From contig NZ_RBAH01000003.1 in NCBI RefSeq assembly GCF_003626695.1, forward strand, positions 311,641 through 375,640: a stretch of 64,000 nucleotides of DNA, in the 5' to 3' direction. Under the pieces are notes generated by a model that ran no database searches, was not told the origin of the DNA, and saw nothing but the letters and a program-made list of their open reading frames with translations. Positions 18,018-26,260 of this stretch are shown here, one piece after another. The stretch is from Paenibacillus ginsengarvi (GTDB lineage Bacteria; Bacillota; Bacilli; Paenibacillales; NBRC-103111). Every line of letters begins with the position of its first letter. Position 1 is the stretch's first letter. Both the position numbers and the translations under genes were made by a program.

Positions 18018-18899
18018 TTAATAACCAACCGAATTCCTTAAAGTAAGAATATTTTCCTCAAGGAACGTCTGATTTTTTTCAATCCCTCTGTTTTTACACC
18101 AAACAACTGCGCAGAATGCATCGTAAAAATCATAAAAGGGCAGCACTCTTTCCAGAGCCAACATAGGTCGAATCGATTGATAACCTTCCATGAACGGTAG
18201 CTTTGTTCTCGGATTGACCTCCCAAATATATCGATTGACTTTGGTAAAATCTATTTCCGACGATCCGCCACGAGCACTCTCGAAATCAATAATGCCCGCA
18301 ACCTCGTTCCCATTCACTAATATATTACCCGGTCTAAAATCCATGTGAACCATGCATGGCCCGTCAGGATCCGGTAAAGCTGAAAATAGGCCATCAAAGT
18401 GAAGAATGCATCTTTCATACAGCTCTGGATCGAGAATCTCTTTGCATGGCTCTTTCCACTTTTCAAAATTACTTTTGATATGTAATCTCCAATTATTGTG
18501 GTCAAGTAACTTAAAACCATCGGTTACATGGTAACCATAACCGGGAGTTTTAACCTCATGGAGCATAGCAAGATACACTCCAATTTGAAAAGAGAGCTTC
18601 TCATCAATGTCTCCTGTACAAGGCATACCTTGAATCGCCGAAAGAAGCAATGCTCCAGTAGTACTTTCATCCCCGTACCAAATGTCCAATACCTTAGGAA
18701 CAGGTAGTATACCCTTTAATGTTTCAAGCATCTGAAATTCACGGAACAGTTTATCCTTGTTATATGGAATTTTTACAAAAACGTTTTCACCACTGGCAAG
18801 AGTAAGCTTGTATACCTCAGAGCTAAAAGACTCTGGAACATCTTCAACATTCAAGACGTTCAGCTTTAGCTTTTCTATAACGTTTAGAATGGAGCTCAT
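18018..18899 (-). CDS. Phosphotransferase, APH/choline kinase family
   Basis: 293 residues with the aminoglycoside phosphotransferase fold: nucleotide-lobe lysine in V-F-V-K-I-P, the Brenner-type catalytic motif V-H-M-D-F-R-P-G-N-I-L-V-N, and the metal-binding I-I-D-F-E. The family phosphorylates antibiotics, choline, homoserine and others, so the substrate is undetermined. AGGAGG lies six bases before the ATG. It is followed on the same strand by purC 70 bp on, but the two look unrelated. Confidence 0.85.
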   Translation of the reverse strand: MSSILNVIEKLKLNVLNVEDVPESFSSEVYKLTLASGENVFVKIPYNKDKLFREFQMLETLKGILPVPKVLDIWYGDESTTGALLLSAIQGMPCTGDIDEKLSFQIGVYLAMLHEVKTPGYGYHVTDGFKLLDHNNWRLHIKSNFEKWKEPCKEILDPELYERCILHFDGLFSALPDPDGPCMVHMDFRPGNILVNGNEVAGIIDFESARGGSSEIDFTKVNRYIWEVNPRTKLPFMEGYQSIRPMLALERVLPFYDFYDAFCAVVWCKNRGIEKNQTFLEENILTLRNSVGY

Positions 18900-18935
18900 A
18901 TAGTACCTCCTGTTTTGGAGCGATTTTGAAATAAT

Positions 18936-18960
18936 ACAAAGGCACTCCTTAGAGTGCCCG
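18936..18960 (-). terminator. Terminator of hxlR-type gene
   Basis: Perfect stem GGCACTC / GAGTGCC with a short loop lies directly after the regulator stop codon, followed on the minus strand by TTTG. Confidence 0.7.
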
Positions 18961-18962
18961 GG

Positions 18963-19406
18963 CTAAAATCCACTGTTTTCAACTTTTGTTGACCGATCTC
19001 TTATATCGTCAAAATTTTGCAAAAGGCGCTGCTCCAGCCCTTTTTCGTTTGTTTTTAGTTCTTGCATGATCGGAATAGTCATATCGGTATTGGGGTTGTA
19101 TTTCAGACCCCAGTGCATAATGGCAAAAACGACCGGAAACAGATCAAGCGCCTTTTGCGTTGGTCGGTACATCGTTTGCGCGCGGTTTGAATCGCCTTCT
19201 ATCTTGACGAGCAAGCCTGCATCCGTGAGCGATTGGAGCCGTGCGCTCAAAATATTAGTTGAGATGTGCTCGCGTGAAGCAAGAAACTCGCGGTAATACC
19301 GCTTGTTATGGATAAGGACGTCGCGAAGGATCACTAGGCTCCATGGATCGCCCCATATGTCGAGTGCATATACGATTGGACATACCGAGGAAGTTCGCTT
19401 TTTCAT
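18963..19406 (-). CDS. HxlR-family winged-helix regulator, probably leaderless
   Basis: About 147 residues from the ATG at 19406. The opening M-K-K-R-T-S-S-V-C-P-I-V-Y-A-L-D-I-W-G-D-P-W-S-L-V-I-L-R is typical of HxlR proteins, with the conserved cysteine at residue 9. The frame is open upstream, but the promoter and operators lie in that region, so the longer start is rejected. The -10 box TATAAT ends seven bases before this ATG and there is no Shine-Dalgarno site, which implies a leaderless transcript. It is divergent from the SRPBCC gene, its likely target. Confidence 0.85.
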   Translation of the reverse strand: MKKRTSSVCPIVYALDIWGDPWSLVILRDVLIHNKRYYREFLASREHISTNILSARLQSLTDAGLLVKIEGDSNRAQTMYRPTQKALDLFPVVFAIMHWGLKYNPNTDMTIPIMQELKTNEKGLEQRLLQNFDDIRDRSTKVENSGF

Positions 19407-19413
19407 GAGACTG

Positions 19414-19442
19414 ATTATACAATTCGTGCTTGCATTTTGCAA
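19414..19442 (-). promoter_or_regulatory. Promoter of the HxlR gene
   Basis: On the minus strand, TTGCAA (19437-19442) and a perfect TATAAT (19414-19419) are 17 bp apart. The -35 box is inside operator palindrome 1, so the regulator probably represses itself. Confidence 0.75.
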
Positions 19443-19466
19443 GTTTGTACTTGCGTTTTGCAAGTA
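19428..19466. promoter_or_regulatory. Tandem HxlR operators
   Basis: Two palindromes lie 21 bp centre to centre, two helical turns: CTTGCA-TTT-TGCAAG (19429-19443) and TACTTGC-GTTTT-GCAAGTA (19448-19466). Each covers the -35 box of one of the two divergent promoters. This suits two regulator dimers bound on one DNA face. Confidence 0.75.
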
Positions 19467-19479
19467 CGTAATTTATACT
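19451..19479 (+). promoter_or_regulatory. Promoter of the SRPBCC gene
   Basis: TTGCGT (19451-19456) and TATACT (19474-19479) are 17 bp apart. The -35 box is within operator palindrome 2. Confidence 0.7.
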
Positions 19480-19517
19480 CGGTGTGTACTTAACAATTAA
19501 CGAGGGAGATACCTGGT

Positions 19518-19994
19518 ATGAATCAAAATTACAGCACTTCATTTACGGTAGACCAAAGCCCCAAAGAAGTTTTTGCCGCCATCACCAACGTCCGCGGATG
19601 GTGGTCAGAGGAAATTGAGGGCAAGACCGACGAACTCGGTGAATTTAAGTACCACCACCAAGATATTCACCGCTGCACCATCCAAATCACCCAGCTTGTT
19701 CCAGATAAAAAGGTGGTTTGGCACATTACTGACAACTACTTTAACTTCGTAGAGGACAAGAGGGAGTGGACGGATACCGACATTGTCTTTGACATCGACA
19801 AGAAAGACGGCCAAACAGAAGTTCGATTTACGCACGTAGGCCTCGTCCCCGCGTATGAGTGCTACGCCGTCTGTACCGACTCCTGGGGCATCTACATAAA
19901 CGGCAGTCTTCGCGACTTGATCACCAAGGGTAAGGGCCAGCCCAACCAAAGCGAGCAAATTGCAAATAAACACGGTATAGCTAACCATTCATAG
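19518..19994 (+). CDS. SRPBCC / AHSA1-like domain protein
   Basis: 158 residues of the START-like SRPBCC fold: F-T-V-D-Q-S-P-K-E-V-F-A-A-I-T-N-V-R-G-W-W near the start and the G-x-T-E-V-R-F-T-H-x-G-L-V-P strand, ending in S-W-G-x-Y-I-x-G-S-L-R-D-L. These proteins bind hydrophobic ligands in a deep pocket. It is divergent from an HxlR regulator, and such pairs often respond to small aromatic or electrophilic compounds (inference). GAGGGAG precedes the ATG. Confidence 0.85.
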   Translation: MNQNYSTSFTVDQSPKEVFAAITNVRGWWSEEIEGKTDELGEFKYHHQDIHRCTIQITQLVPDKKVVWHITDNYFNFVEDKREWTDTDIVFDIDKKDGQTEVRFTHVGLVPAYECYAVCTDSWGIYINGSLRDLITKGKGQPNQSEQIANKHGIANHS

Positions 19995-20012
19995 AAACCC
20001 AATGCTATAGAG

Positions 20013-20040
20013 AAAGCTCGGCGCTTAGCACCGAGGCTTT
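20013..20040 (+). terminator. Terminator of the SRPBCC gene
   Basis: Stem AAAGC-TCGG / CCGA-GGCTTT with a 9-nt loop lies just after the stop at 19994. The T-run is short. Confidence 0.55.
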
Positions 20041-20135
20041 GCCAAGAAATTGCGCTGCCTCTTCTGAAAGCGTCGAGCATTGTATTAGCAGTAGTCGACA
20101 CAGGCTCCTGAGGGGTTCTCTCTAAAAAAACTGAC

Positions 20136-20153
20136 GTACTTATGGTAGGGTTC
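20136..20153 (-). repeat. SCC-like attachment site 5 (left chromosomal end)
   Basis: On the minus strand, GAACCCTACCATAAGTAC, reading E-P-Y-H-K-Y. It differs from the rlmH end only at the third base and the last two bases. A GGCGAAAA repeat is 17 bp inside the island (20170-20177), whereas the outer side lacks the CGGCGAAA end shared by sites 1-3, as expected for the junction with chromosome. Confidence 0.7.
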
Positions 20154-20223
20154 AGCGTAACATTACTGGGGCGAAAATCTTTATAATTTAAAACATAAGT
20201 GATTGTTTCTCGCAATAAAAACA

Positions 20224-20253
20224 AAACCACGGTAAGTATATACTCCGTGGTTT
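20224..20253 (-). terminator. Terminator of the HD-GHKL gene
   Basis: Stem AAACCACGG / CCGTGGTTT with a 12-nt loop lies 8 bp past the stop and runs into TTGTTTTTA on the minus strand. Confidence 0.8.
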
Positions 20254-20261
20254 GGCTTGGT

Positions 20262-23200
20262 CTATTGAGGTGTTCTTTCTACGCTGAAGTACCATGGGAA
20301 ATCTTGCTTCGTTATTATCTGATCTGGCTCACTATCGTTAATAATCTTTTTACACTTTAATTTACACCAATATTGCGAAATGGCTTCGCTGAATTTTTCA
20401 AATACTTTGTTCGAATAGTAAAATACCCCTATTGATATGTAACTATGATCGGTATTGCGTAGAATTCGTTGCCACTTTGCATCGTTGGGATCATCCATTT
20501 CTTTCATGTAACCATACATAATACTATTGAGTGAATCCCGCAGTTCTTCAAAAATCTCTTGAGCAACATTACTTATTATTTTTCCATCATTAATTATTGG
20601 AGCTATTGCGGGATGTTTTTTATTAAAAATATGGTAAAACCCTCCAGTTTGGCTTGGGATGCATAGAATACGTTTACTTTCATCTGTAAAGTTTGTAAAG
20701 ATTTGATCTGCAATATGATACTTATGAATATATGTTTTTTCCAGTTTTTCTAAGTCCAAAACCTCCACATGTAAACCAGGAATCGGCGTTATTAAATATT
20801 CAGTTGTTATATTGTATCCAATGTTGCTGAAAAGTTCATCGATAACCTTCCCCATATTGTATGAATTCGTCATCTCATATTCCCTTAACACAATTACATT
20901 AATACTTTCTTGTTTTTGAAGAAAATCGGCCATTTTGGGTAAATAATCCCTTGACCAATCACGTTCAATTACCCCTATATATCTATTTTTAATTAATTCA
21001 CTACCAAACACTCTATTAATGCCACCATTATTGGATATTATGGGGAAAGATACATATTCCAAAAAGAAAGCCCTTGCTTCTTCAGAGAGCAACTCTTTAT
21101 TGTACGCGCCTGGTATCCCTATAAAACCCGTGCTAAATAAAAAATCTACATACCTATGGTATTCATCTAATGAATGTCGTGACTTATAATCATTTAAATG
21201 TGCTTTTAATGAGGAAATAATAATTCTTTCTATTGCAACTTTCAATAATTTATATTTTTGGTCAACAATCACCTCGGTTCTATCTGGCGTAATTGTTAGT
21301 CCGTTTTTTCCATATATATCCATATTCGTATACACACTTATCCACTTAGGGAATAATTCCATCAATGACTTCGAAGGTAATAATTTAAATTCTATATCAT
21401 TAGTACTTGGTAAGCCCAAATTGAAGTATCGTTGGGATACATATCCTGATAATGTCCCATTATAATTCATTGTACCCGTATTAACTATAAAGAGTTGGCC
21501 ATTAACTTCAAACTCTTTAATTTCATTTAAATTAATTTTTATCAAGCGATGGGAATATTCTCTACTCTCCCTGAATTCCTTGTTAACTATTAAACTCTCA
21601 TCCATCCCTTCTATAATTTTTGGAATATTGGATAATGGAGTACTTTCATGTACAAAAACATTATTATCGATAATTATTTTTATTGGAAAGGGGGGATTTG
21701 GTATTATTTCTTGTATTACCTTTACTAATTGATGTGATCGGAAAGGATTATTTTTCTTTAATAACAAAGTTATTTGAGTACCAATCTCTATTCTACTACT
21801 ATTTCGCTTAATACAAAAATGATGAGCAGTTGGAATTTCATAATGTATTGGTTTAGGCGGAAATAATGGATTTTCAGGTTCCATTCGACTTTCAACTATC
21901 ATTGAATCAGCTACCATAAAAACAGAGAGAACTCCAATACCAAATTCACTAACTAAATCAAGATCGGATCCAAAGAACTTAGGATGATTATAATAACTTT
22001 TTCCCACTTGGAGAAAATATTCACTGAATACGTTATTATCCATTCCTATACCATTATCTTTTATGATTAATTCACCATCATTATAGATAATCTCAATTTT
22101 GGGAATAAAATTTTCTTCTCGATCTTTAAATAAAAGTTGTCTTGCCTTTATTGCATCTATAGAATTTTGGAGTAATTCTCGTATTGCCGTAAGAGGATTA
22201 CGATATAATCGTTGACCCATAAGCAATTCCATTATTTTTTCATAGTGCAATTCAAACTTAACCTCACTGTATTCATAAGACCCATCTGACCTAATTCTTT
22301 CTACATTGATTGGTTCAGTCAAACACAACTTATATTTTTGAGCAATAATATCTGAGTACTTATTCAGTAAGTCCATACTTTCTTTTCTCTCTATCTCAAT
22401 CCAATTCATAAATAATCTTAATGCTCTCTCTACTTCGGGAGTATTGCATTCTGCTTCAAAAATAATTCTTTCTGCATTTATATCCCAACCAATTATTGAT
22501 CTATGCTTTCTCCATTCCTGAACACTCGTTGGATCTTGTGGATTGACAAATTCAAAGATTACACGTGGTGTTCTTTCAGGATCTAGATCCAAGATATCAG
22601 CTAACCTTAAAATAATAGAAATATACTGTATATTCACATATTTATAACCGACTAGTTTGTTTCTGGGGTATTTAAGTGCTTCACGTAATACTTTAACAGC
22701 CGCTCCATGACTATTACAGATATCTATCAAAAATTTATGTAGTGGAATGTCATTAAAACTTAATTTTAATTCTCCATGACTAAGCTCTCTTTCGATGAAT
22801 TCAGCACTACGTTTAACATGATTCTTTCTTAAAAATTCCGTAAAAATCTTATCTTCAACTCTGGTTGAAGTTCGATGATCACCTATTTGCTTAGAATGGA
22901 TATAATCTTTGTATAATGGATCCGTAATTAGTAGTACTTCATACTCTTTCGAACTCCTAATAATCTCCTCTCTTTCAGCAACAGAGCAGGTCATTCCGAT
23001 ATCATGTAAATATGCTGATAGAATAAGCAGTGTAATTTCGATATCATTAAGATTCTCGAAAGTTACTTGGGGGATAATACGATCCATAATTTGAACTATT
23101 TTCAGACTGTGGGTTTCATCATGAAGGGTATATTCTGGCATATTTTCTGGAATCCGAGCTAAAATTGGTACAACACGGTTTACAATTTTTAATACTGTCT

Positions 23201-23285
23201 GTGAAAGTTTATCTGTGTTGCTTTCCACTTTTAATAGTTGTTTAAATACATTAGTTTCTAATAGCGGGTTTTTATCAATCTCCAT
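20262..23285 (-). CDS. HD-domain plus Hsp90-like (GHKL) ATPase protein, 1007 aa
   Basis: Residues ~50-240 form an HD phosphohydrolase-type domain (H-D-E-T-H-S near 54, Y-L-H-D-I-G-M near 93). Residues ~340-560 form a GHKL ATPase like that of Hsp90/MutL: N-box A-I-R-E-L-L-Q-N-S-I-D-A-I, G1 I-K-D-N-G-I-G-M-D, and S-E-F-G-I-G-V-L-S. A long C-terminal region (~600-1007) is of unknown fold. There is no membrane segment or signal peptide. The gene is strikingly AT-rich beside its neighbours, so it was probably acquired by transfer. It is the only gene of its cassette. HD-plus-ATPase proteins alone in islands are frequent candidates for defence functions, but I cannot assign one. AGGAGG is 13 bases before the ATG. 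Confidence 0.85.
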   Translation of the reverse strand: MEIDKNPLLETNVFKQLLKVESNTDKLSQTVLKIVNRVVPILARIPENMPEYTLHDETHSLKIVQIMDRIIPQVTFENLNDIEITLLILSAYLHDIGMTCSVAEREEIIRSSKEYEVLLITDPLYKDYIHSKQIGDHRTSTRVEDKIFTEFLRKNHVKRSAEFIERELSHGELKLSFNDIPLHKFLIDICNSHGAAVKVLREALKYPRNKLVGYKYVNIQYISIILRLADILDLDPERTPRVIFEFVNPQDPTSVQEWRKHRSIIGWDINAERIIFEAECNTPEVERALRLFMNWIEIERKESMDLLNKYSDIIAQKYKLCLTEPINVERIRSDGSYEYSEVKFELHYEKIMELLMGQRLYRNPLTAIRELLQNSIDAIKARQLLFKDREENFIPKIEIIYNDGELIIKDNGIGMDNNVFSEYFLQVGKSYYNHPKFFGSDLDLVSEFGIGVLSVFMVADSMIVESRMEPENPLFPPKPIHYEIPTAHHFCIKRNSSRIEIGTQITLLLKKNNPFRSHQLVKVIQEIIPNPPFPIKIIIDNNVFVHESTPLSNIPKIIEGMDESLIVNKEFRESREYSHRLIKINLNEIKEFEVNGQLFIVNTGTMNYNGTLSGYVSQRYFNLGLPSTNDIEFKLLPSKSLMELFPKWISVYTNMDIYGKNGLTITPDRTEVIVDQKYKLLKVAIERIIISSLKAHLNDYKSRHSLDEYHRYVDFLFSTGFIGIPGAYNKELLSEEARAFFLEYVSFPIISNNGGINRVFGSELIKNRYIGVIERDWSRDYLPKMADFLQKQESINVIVLREYEMTNSYNMGKVIDELFSNIGYNITTEYLITPIPGLHVEVLDLEKLEKTYIHKYHIADQIFTNFTDESKRILCIPSQTGGFYHIFNKKHPAIAPIINDGKIISNVAQEIFEELRDSLNSIMYGYMKEMDDPNDAKWQRILRNTDHSYISIGVFYYSNKVFEKFSEAISQYWCKLKCKKIINDSEPDQIITKQDFPWYFSVERTPQ

Positions 23286-23511
23286 GAATTACATTCTTCC
23301 TCCTTAGTTTAAGTATATTATTTATTACTTTATTACATTTTTTTCTAAGATGCTATAGTGTCAAATCTGATATGTTTTGTAACAATTACTTTTATTTCGA
23401 TACCGTTATTCTGTTGGCAATATCTCATTCTCCTATATTACGCGATATATTTCTCCCTGAATCCCCCCTTGACCAACATACCTCTCAATTGGTCATACCA
23501 AATTCTTCGCC

Positions 23512-23529
23512 TTACTTATGATACCTCTC
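23512..23529 (-). repeat. SCC-like attachment site 4
   Basis: Minus strand GAGAGGTATCATAAGTAA, reading E-R-Y-H-K-stop. The outer flank is GGCGAAG. The inner flank contains TTAAGTTGA and TTTTTCG, a diverged form of the flank at sites 2 and 3. Confidence 0.72.
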
Positions 23530-23584
23530 AACTTAACACCCAAATAGACGAAAAATCCGCTGCGGCTATAGAAAACTTTCGCCG

Positions 23585-23602
23585 TCACTTATGATACTTC
23601 TC
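23585..23602 (-). repeat. SCC-like attachment site 3
   Basis: Minus strand GAGAAGTATCATAAGTGA, reading E-K-Y-H-K-stop, followed by CGGCGAAAG exactly as at the rlmH end. On the other side it is preceded by TTTTTCGCCG-ATAGACCCGTTAAGCT, the cassette-end sequence shared with site 2. Confidence 0.78.
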
Positions 23603-23683
23603 AGCTTAACGGGTCTATCGGCGAAAAATGCGAAAGTAGCTGTCGCGGCGCATAGTTACGAACCTTTCAATATCCGATTCTGC

Positions 23684-23733
23684 TTTCATAAATCTACACA
23701 GAAAGCCGCCGAAGTAATCGGCGGCCTTATTAT
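23684..23733 (-). terminator. Repeated cassette-end hairpin, copy 1
   Basis: A 50-bp block ending in a GCCGCCGA / TCGGCGGC stem; it doubles as terminator for the DUF6518-like gene, followed by TTTCTG on the minus strand. The same block recurs at 25075-25124 with few changes, each time 80-130 bp inside an attachment site. Confidence 0.75.
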
Positions 23734-23786
23734 TGATGATTCGTACCCGTAACGTAATAAATGCTGTTTCCGTAGACTTATAATCG

Positions 23787-24410
23787 TTATGTGATTGAAT
23801 GCAATATTTGATACCCGATCAATCCTAATACAATAACAGGAATCAAAGCCAGTAAAGAAGCGACACGTTCTTTGTTCGAGCGTTCTAATACCAAAAGGAG
23901 AATAAAACCAACAGTGATTTTAACTGCTCCAACAGGCAGCATATGACCATAGTCATCAATATGTAAATATAAATCCAATCCTTCGGTGATAAACACTCCG
24001 CCGATCAGGGCGCTTCCGTATTTATGTTTGCTGCCTTGATCCTGCCCCCACAAAAAACCGGCAATTCCAAAAATCAAACCGCCCAAAATGGCCGCTCCCG
24101 CCCAAACTAGAATATAAAAGACCGAGTGAGCTACATCTTGGATAGTCATGGCGTAACCGTAATATCCCGTTACCATACCACAAAGGGTAAGGATGCTTGC
24201 TACGGCTGCCTTTAATTTTGAAGGACCTAATCCTCCTACAAAGAAAGCTGGAATCAACCATGCGGTTCCTGAATTGGCAAGGGAACCCCAGTTTCCTGGA
24301 AGCACTTCTTGTCCTAACACCGTAAGTATTCCTACAACGATTCCGACTCCAGCCGAAAATAACATATACTGCCTAAAATTCAAGGTTTTCAACCGGCTAA
24401 TCATTTTCAT
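23787..24410 (-). CDS. Integral membrane protein, DUF6518-like
   Basis: 207 residues from the ATG at 24410, which has AGGAGA ten bases upstream; the longer open frame above it looks non-coding. About six hydrophobic helices are visible (for example F-S-A-G-V-G-I-V-V-G-I-L-T-V-L-G and S-V-F-Y-I-L-V-W-A-G-A-A-I-L-G-G-L). The layout and the D-L-Y-L-H-I-D-D-Y-G-H loop resemble DUF6518 proteins of unknown role. It is the only gene in cassette B and is bounded by attachment sites 3 and 2. Confidence 0.7.
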   Translation of the reverse strand: MKMISRLKTLNFRQYMLFSAGVGIVVGILTVLGQEVLPGNWGSLANSGTAWLIPAFFVGGLGPSKLKAAVASILTLCGMVTGYYGYAMTIQDVAHSVFYILVWAGAAILGGLIFGIAGFLWGQDQGSKHKYGSALIGGVFITEGLDLYLHIDDYGHMLPVGAVKITVGFILLLVLERSNKERVASLLALIPVIVLGLIGYQILHSIT

Positions 24411-24946
24411 TAATTTTAATTCTCCTATTATCATTATCATGAAACAGAATCCTTTACATGATATGACGGTAGAATCGAGAAATTGTTTCGGTTCTTCAAC
24501 TGACCTGCCAGAGCTTAATAAAATGATCAAACGCTGTTTCACATAATAGCCGTCTTTTTGGCCTGAGTCTATCTACTAAAAATCCGCCTAAGTTTGCCGC
24601 GCGGCGGCATTCCGAGCTTCAAAGCGACTTGCGTTTTTGCAGTCTGTAAGCTCTGCAACGTAAAGCTTACCAAATTACCGTAAAAAACCAAGAGAACCGA
24701 AGCATTGAGGCAAGTTCTTCAGTATTTCCTAACGTTTTTTTACGAATTTCGAAATCAGTTCATATTCTTAAGTCTTTTCGAATTAATACGTACCACAATC
24801 ATACCACTAGTTTGGAAAACATTGTCGCATCTGGTTACACAAACATCCCCCTAAAGCCCATCTCTAGAGGGATATACATTTACTCTTTAGCATTCTTCTC
24901 TGCTACTCCAACAGCTCTTTAACCCTTGCCCCCCAATATTTCGCCG

Positions 24947-24964
24947 TCATTTATGATACGGTTC
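24947..24964 (-). repeat. SCC-like attachment site 2
   Basis: Minus strand GAACCGTATCATAAATGA, reading E-P-Y-H-K-stop, the same peptide as the rlmH end with different codons. It is followed by CGGCGAAA (24939-24946) and preceded by the cassette-end sequence with CGGTGAAAAA at 24981-24990. The rlmH similarity stops at the 18-bp core, as expected for a recombination site rather than a duplicated gene end. Confidence 0.8.
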
Positions 24965-25074
24965 AGCTTAACGGGTCTATCGGTGAAAAATCAGTCTAAG
25001 TTGCCTCTATACAGCATTTTCAACTGTTTTTGCTCATTTAATTAAACAAAGCCAAATTCAAGATTTAATCGAAC

Positions 25075-25124
25075 TTTCATAAATATACACAGAAAGCCAC
25101 CGAAGAAATCGGCGGCCTTATTAT
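25075..25124 (-). repeat. Repeated cassette-end hairpin, copy 2
   Basis: A 50-bp near-copy of 23684-23733, including the CCACCGA / TCGGCGG stem. It lies downstream of arsM and may serve as its terminator, although 170 bp away. Confidence 0.7.
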
Positions 25125-25291
25125 CTATGGTTCCCAGTTAGATAGCTTACTTCTTCTTTCTAATAGTAAATACGTCTCTCCACTTCCCATTCATCTTTCT
25201 AAGCTTTTCACGTCAGCCCACTTCTCTGAATCCAATTTGGAATGCAACTTAATGCAAGGAAATTTTCAGGAAAAATCCCTGCTTGAAGGGT

Positions 25292-26176
25292 CTAAAAACC
25301 ATAGACCTTCTTTGGCGAGGCCCGAAACCGACCGCTTTCCCAACTCTTAGTGAGGTACTCCATTGCTCGTCTTTCATAAACAGTTATCCGTTGCGGCTTT
25401 CCCCCCTTTATTACAGCCGAAACAATGTAATTCTCGACATCTGCCCCCGGAACCCAGTCCTTAATAAAGGACTTTGACTCATCCTTCGGCTCCACTACCA
25501 CATCCGTAAATCCACTCTGAACTAACATATCCTTTATCTCATCAACCGACGATGCTCCGGAAATACAACCCGAGTATAAGGTATCAAAGTCACTTCTGAT
25601 TTCTTCTGGAAGTTCGGCCGTCGTGACAATATCCGAGATCGCAAGGCGTCCCCCAGATTTCAGAACTCGGAACGCCTCGTCAAATACTTGCTGCTTCGCT
25701 GGAGAAAGGTTGATTACGCAATTGGAAATAATAACGTCTACCATTCGATCTGCAACAGGCAGGTGCTCAATTTCCCCTAACCGAAATTCCGTATTCGTAA
25801 AGCCGCCCTTAATTGCGTTGTTACGCGCGCGGCTAACCATTTCAGGCGTCATATCTACTCCGATGACACGGCCTGCTCCTCCTACTTGCCGCGCAGCTAG
25901 GAAGCAGTCGAAGCCGCCACCGCTACCCAAGTCCAGTACGACTTCTCCAAGCAGCAGCGCGGCAATCGCTTGTGGATTTCCGCAGCCGAGGCCCAGATTA
26001 GCCCCCTCCGGAACGGCTGTTAATTCTTCGTTCGAGTAGCCTAGTTGGGCGGAAACATCTTCAAAGTTGACTGGTGTTTCGCAGCAGCTTGAACCCATTT
26101 TCACCGGTTTCAAAGCGATTTCTTTATAACGACTGCGAACATTTTGACGAATTTGATCGTTCGTCATTTGACTCAT
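25292..26176 (-). CDS. arsM: Arsenite S-adenosylmethionine methyltransferase
   Basis: 294 residues. Class I SAM fold with V-V-L-D-L-G-S-G-G-G-F-D (~78-90) and G-V-D-M-T (~105). The arsenic-binding cysteines of ArsM are recognisable: the C31-C32 pair, N-C-V-I-N-L and S-G-C-I-S-G. It methylates As(III) to mono-, di- and trimethyl forms. The ATG at 26176 is preferred (GAGGGA nine bases upstream) over one three codons earlier. It is last in the marR-arsO-arsM unit. The coexisting ArsI would remove the methyl group from methylarsenite. Confidence 0.94.
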   Translation of the reverse strand: MSQMTNDQIRQNVRSRYKEIALKPVKMGSSCCETPVNFEDVSAQLGYSNEELTAVPEGANLGLGCGNPQAIAALLLGEVVLDLGSGGGFDCFLAARQVGGAGRVIGVDMTPEMVSRARNNAIKGGFTNTEFRLGEIEHLPVADRMVDVIISNCVINLSPAKQQVFDEAFRVLKSGGRLAISDIVTTAELPEEIRSDFDTLYSGCISGASSVDEIKDMLVQSGFTDVVVEPKDESKSFIKDWVPGADVENYIVSAVIKGGKPQRITVYERRAMEYLTKSWESGRFRASPKKVYGF

Positions 26177-26260
26177 AACCACCACTCCCTCATGTTATTT
26201 AATAATATAGGTAGGCTCTTGCTTACCTGCTTACATTTCACTTCCCGCTCTGATACCTTT

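Larger units (their letters stand above)
23286..23786. other. Non-coding cassette-junction region
   Basis: No convincing gene. It holds the promoter region of the HD-GHKL gene, an inverted repeat TGACCAA / TTGGTCA (23470-23495) that encloses a partial att core, attachment sites 4 and 3, and a repeated cassette-end hairpin (23684-23733). Confidence 0.7.
24411..25291. other. Non-coding cassette-junction region with decayed repeats
   Basis: No gene seen. It contains attachment site 2 (24947-24964), a partial copy of the cassette-end sequence at 24565-24593 (GAGTCTATC...AAAAATCCGCCTAAG), and the second copy of the 50-bp hairpin block. The rest is A/T-rich and featureless, consistent with a worn deletion scar. 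Confidence 0.65.

Noticed and set aside
19892..20230. 112-codon minus-strand frame spanning attachment site 5
   Set aside because: No ribosome binding site and no domain; it runs across the SRPBCC gene end and the junction, so it is a chance frame.
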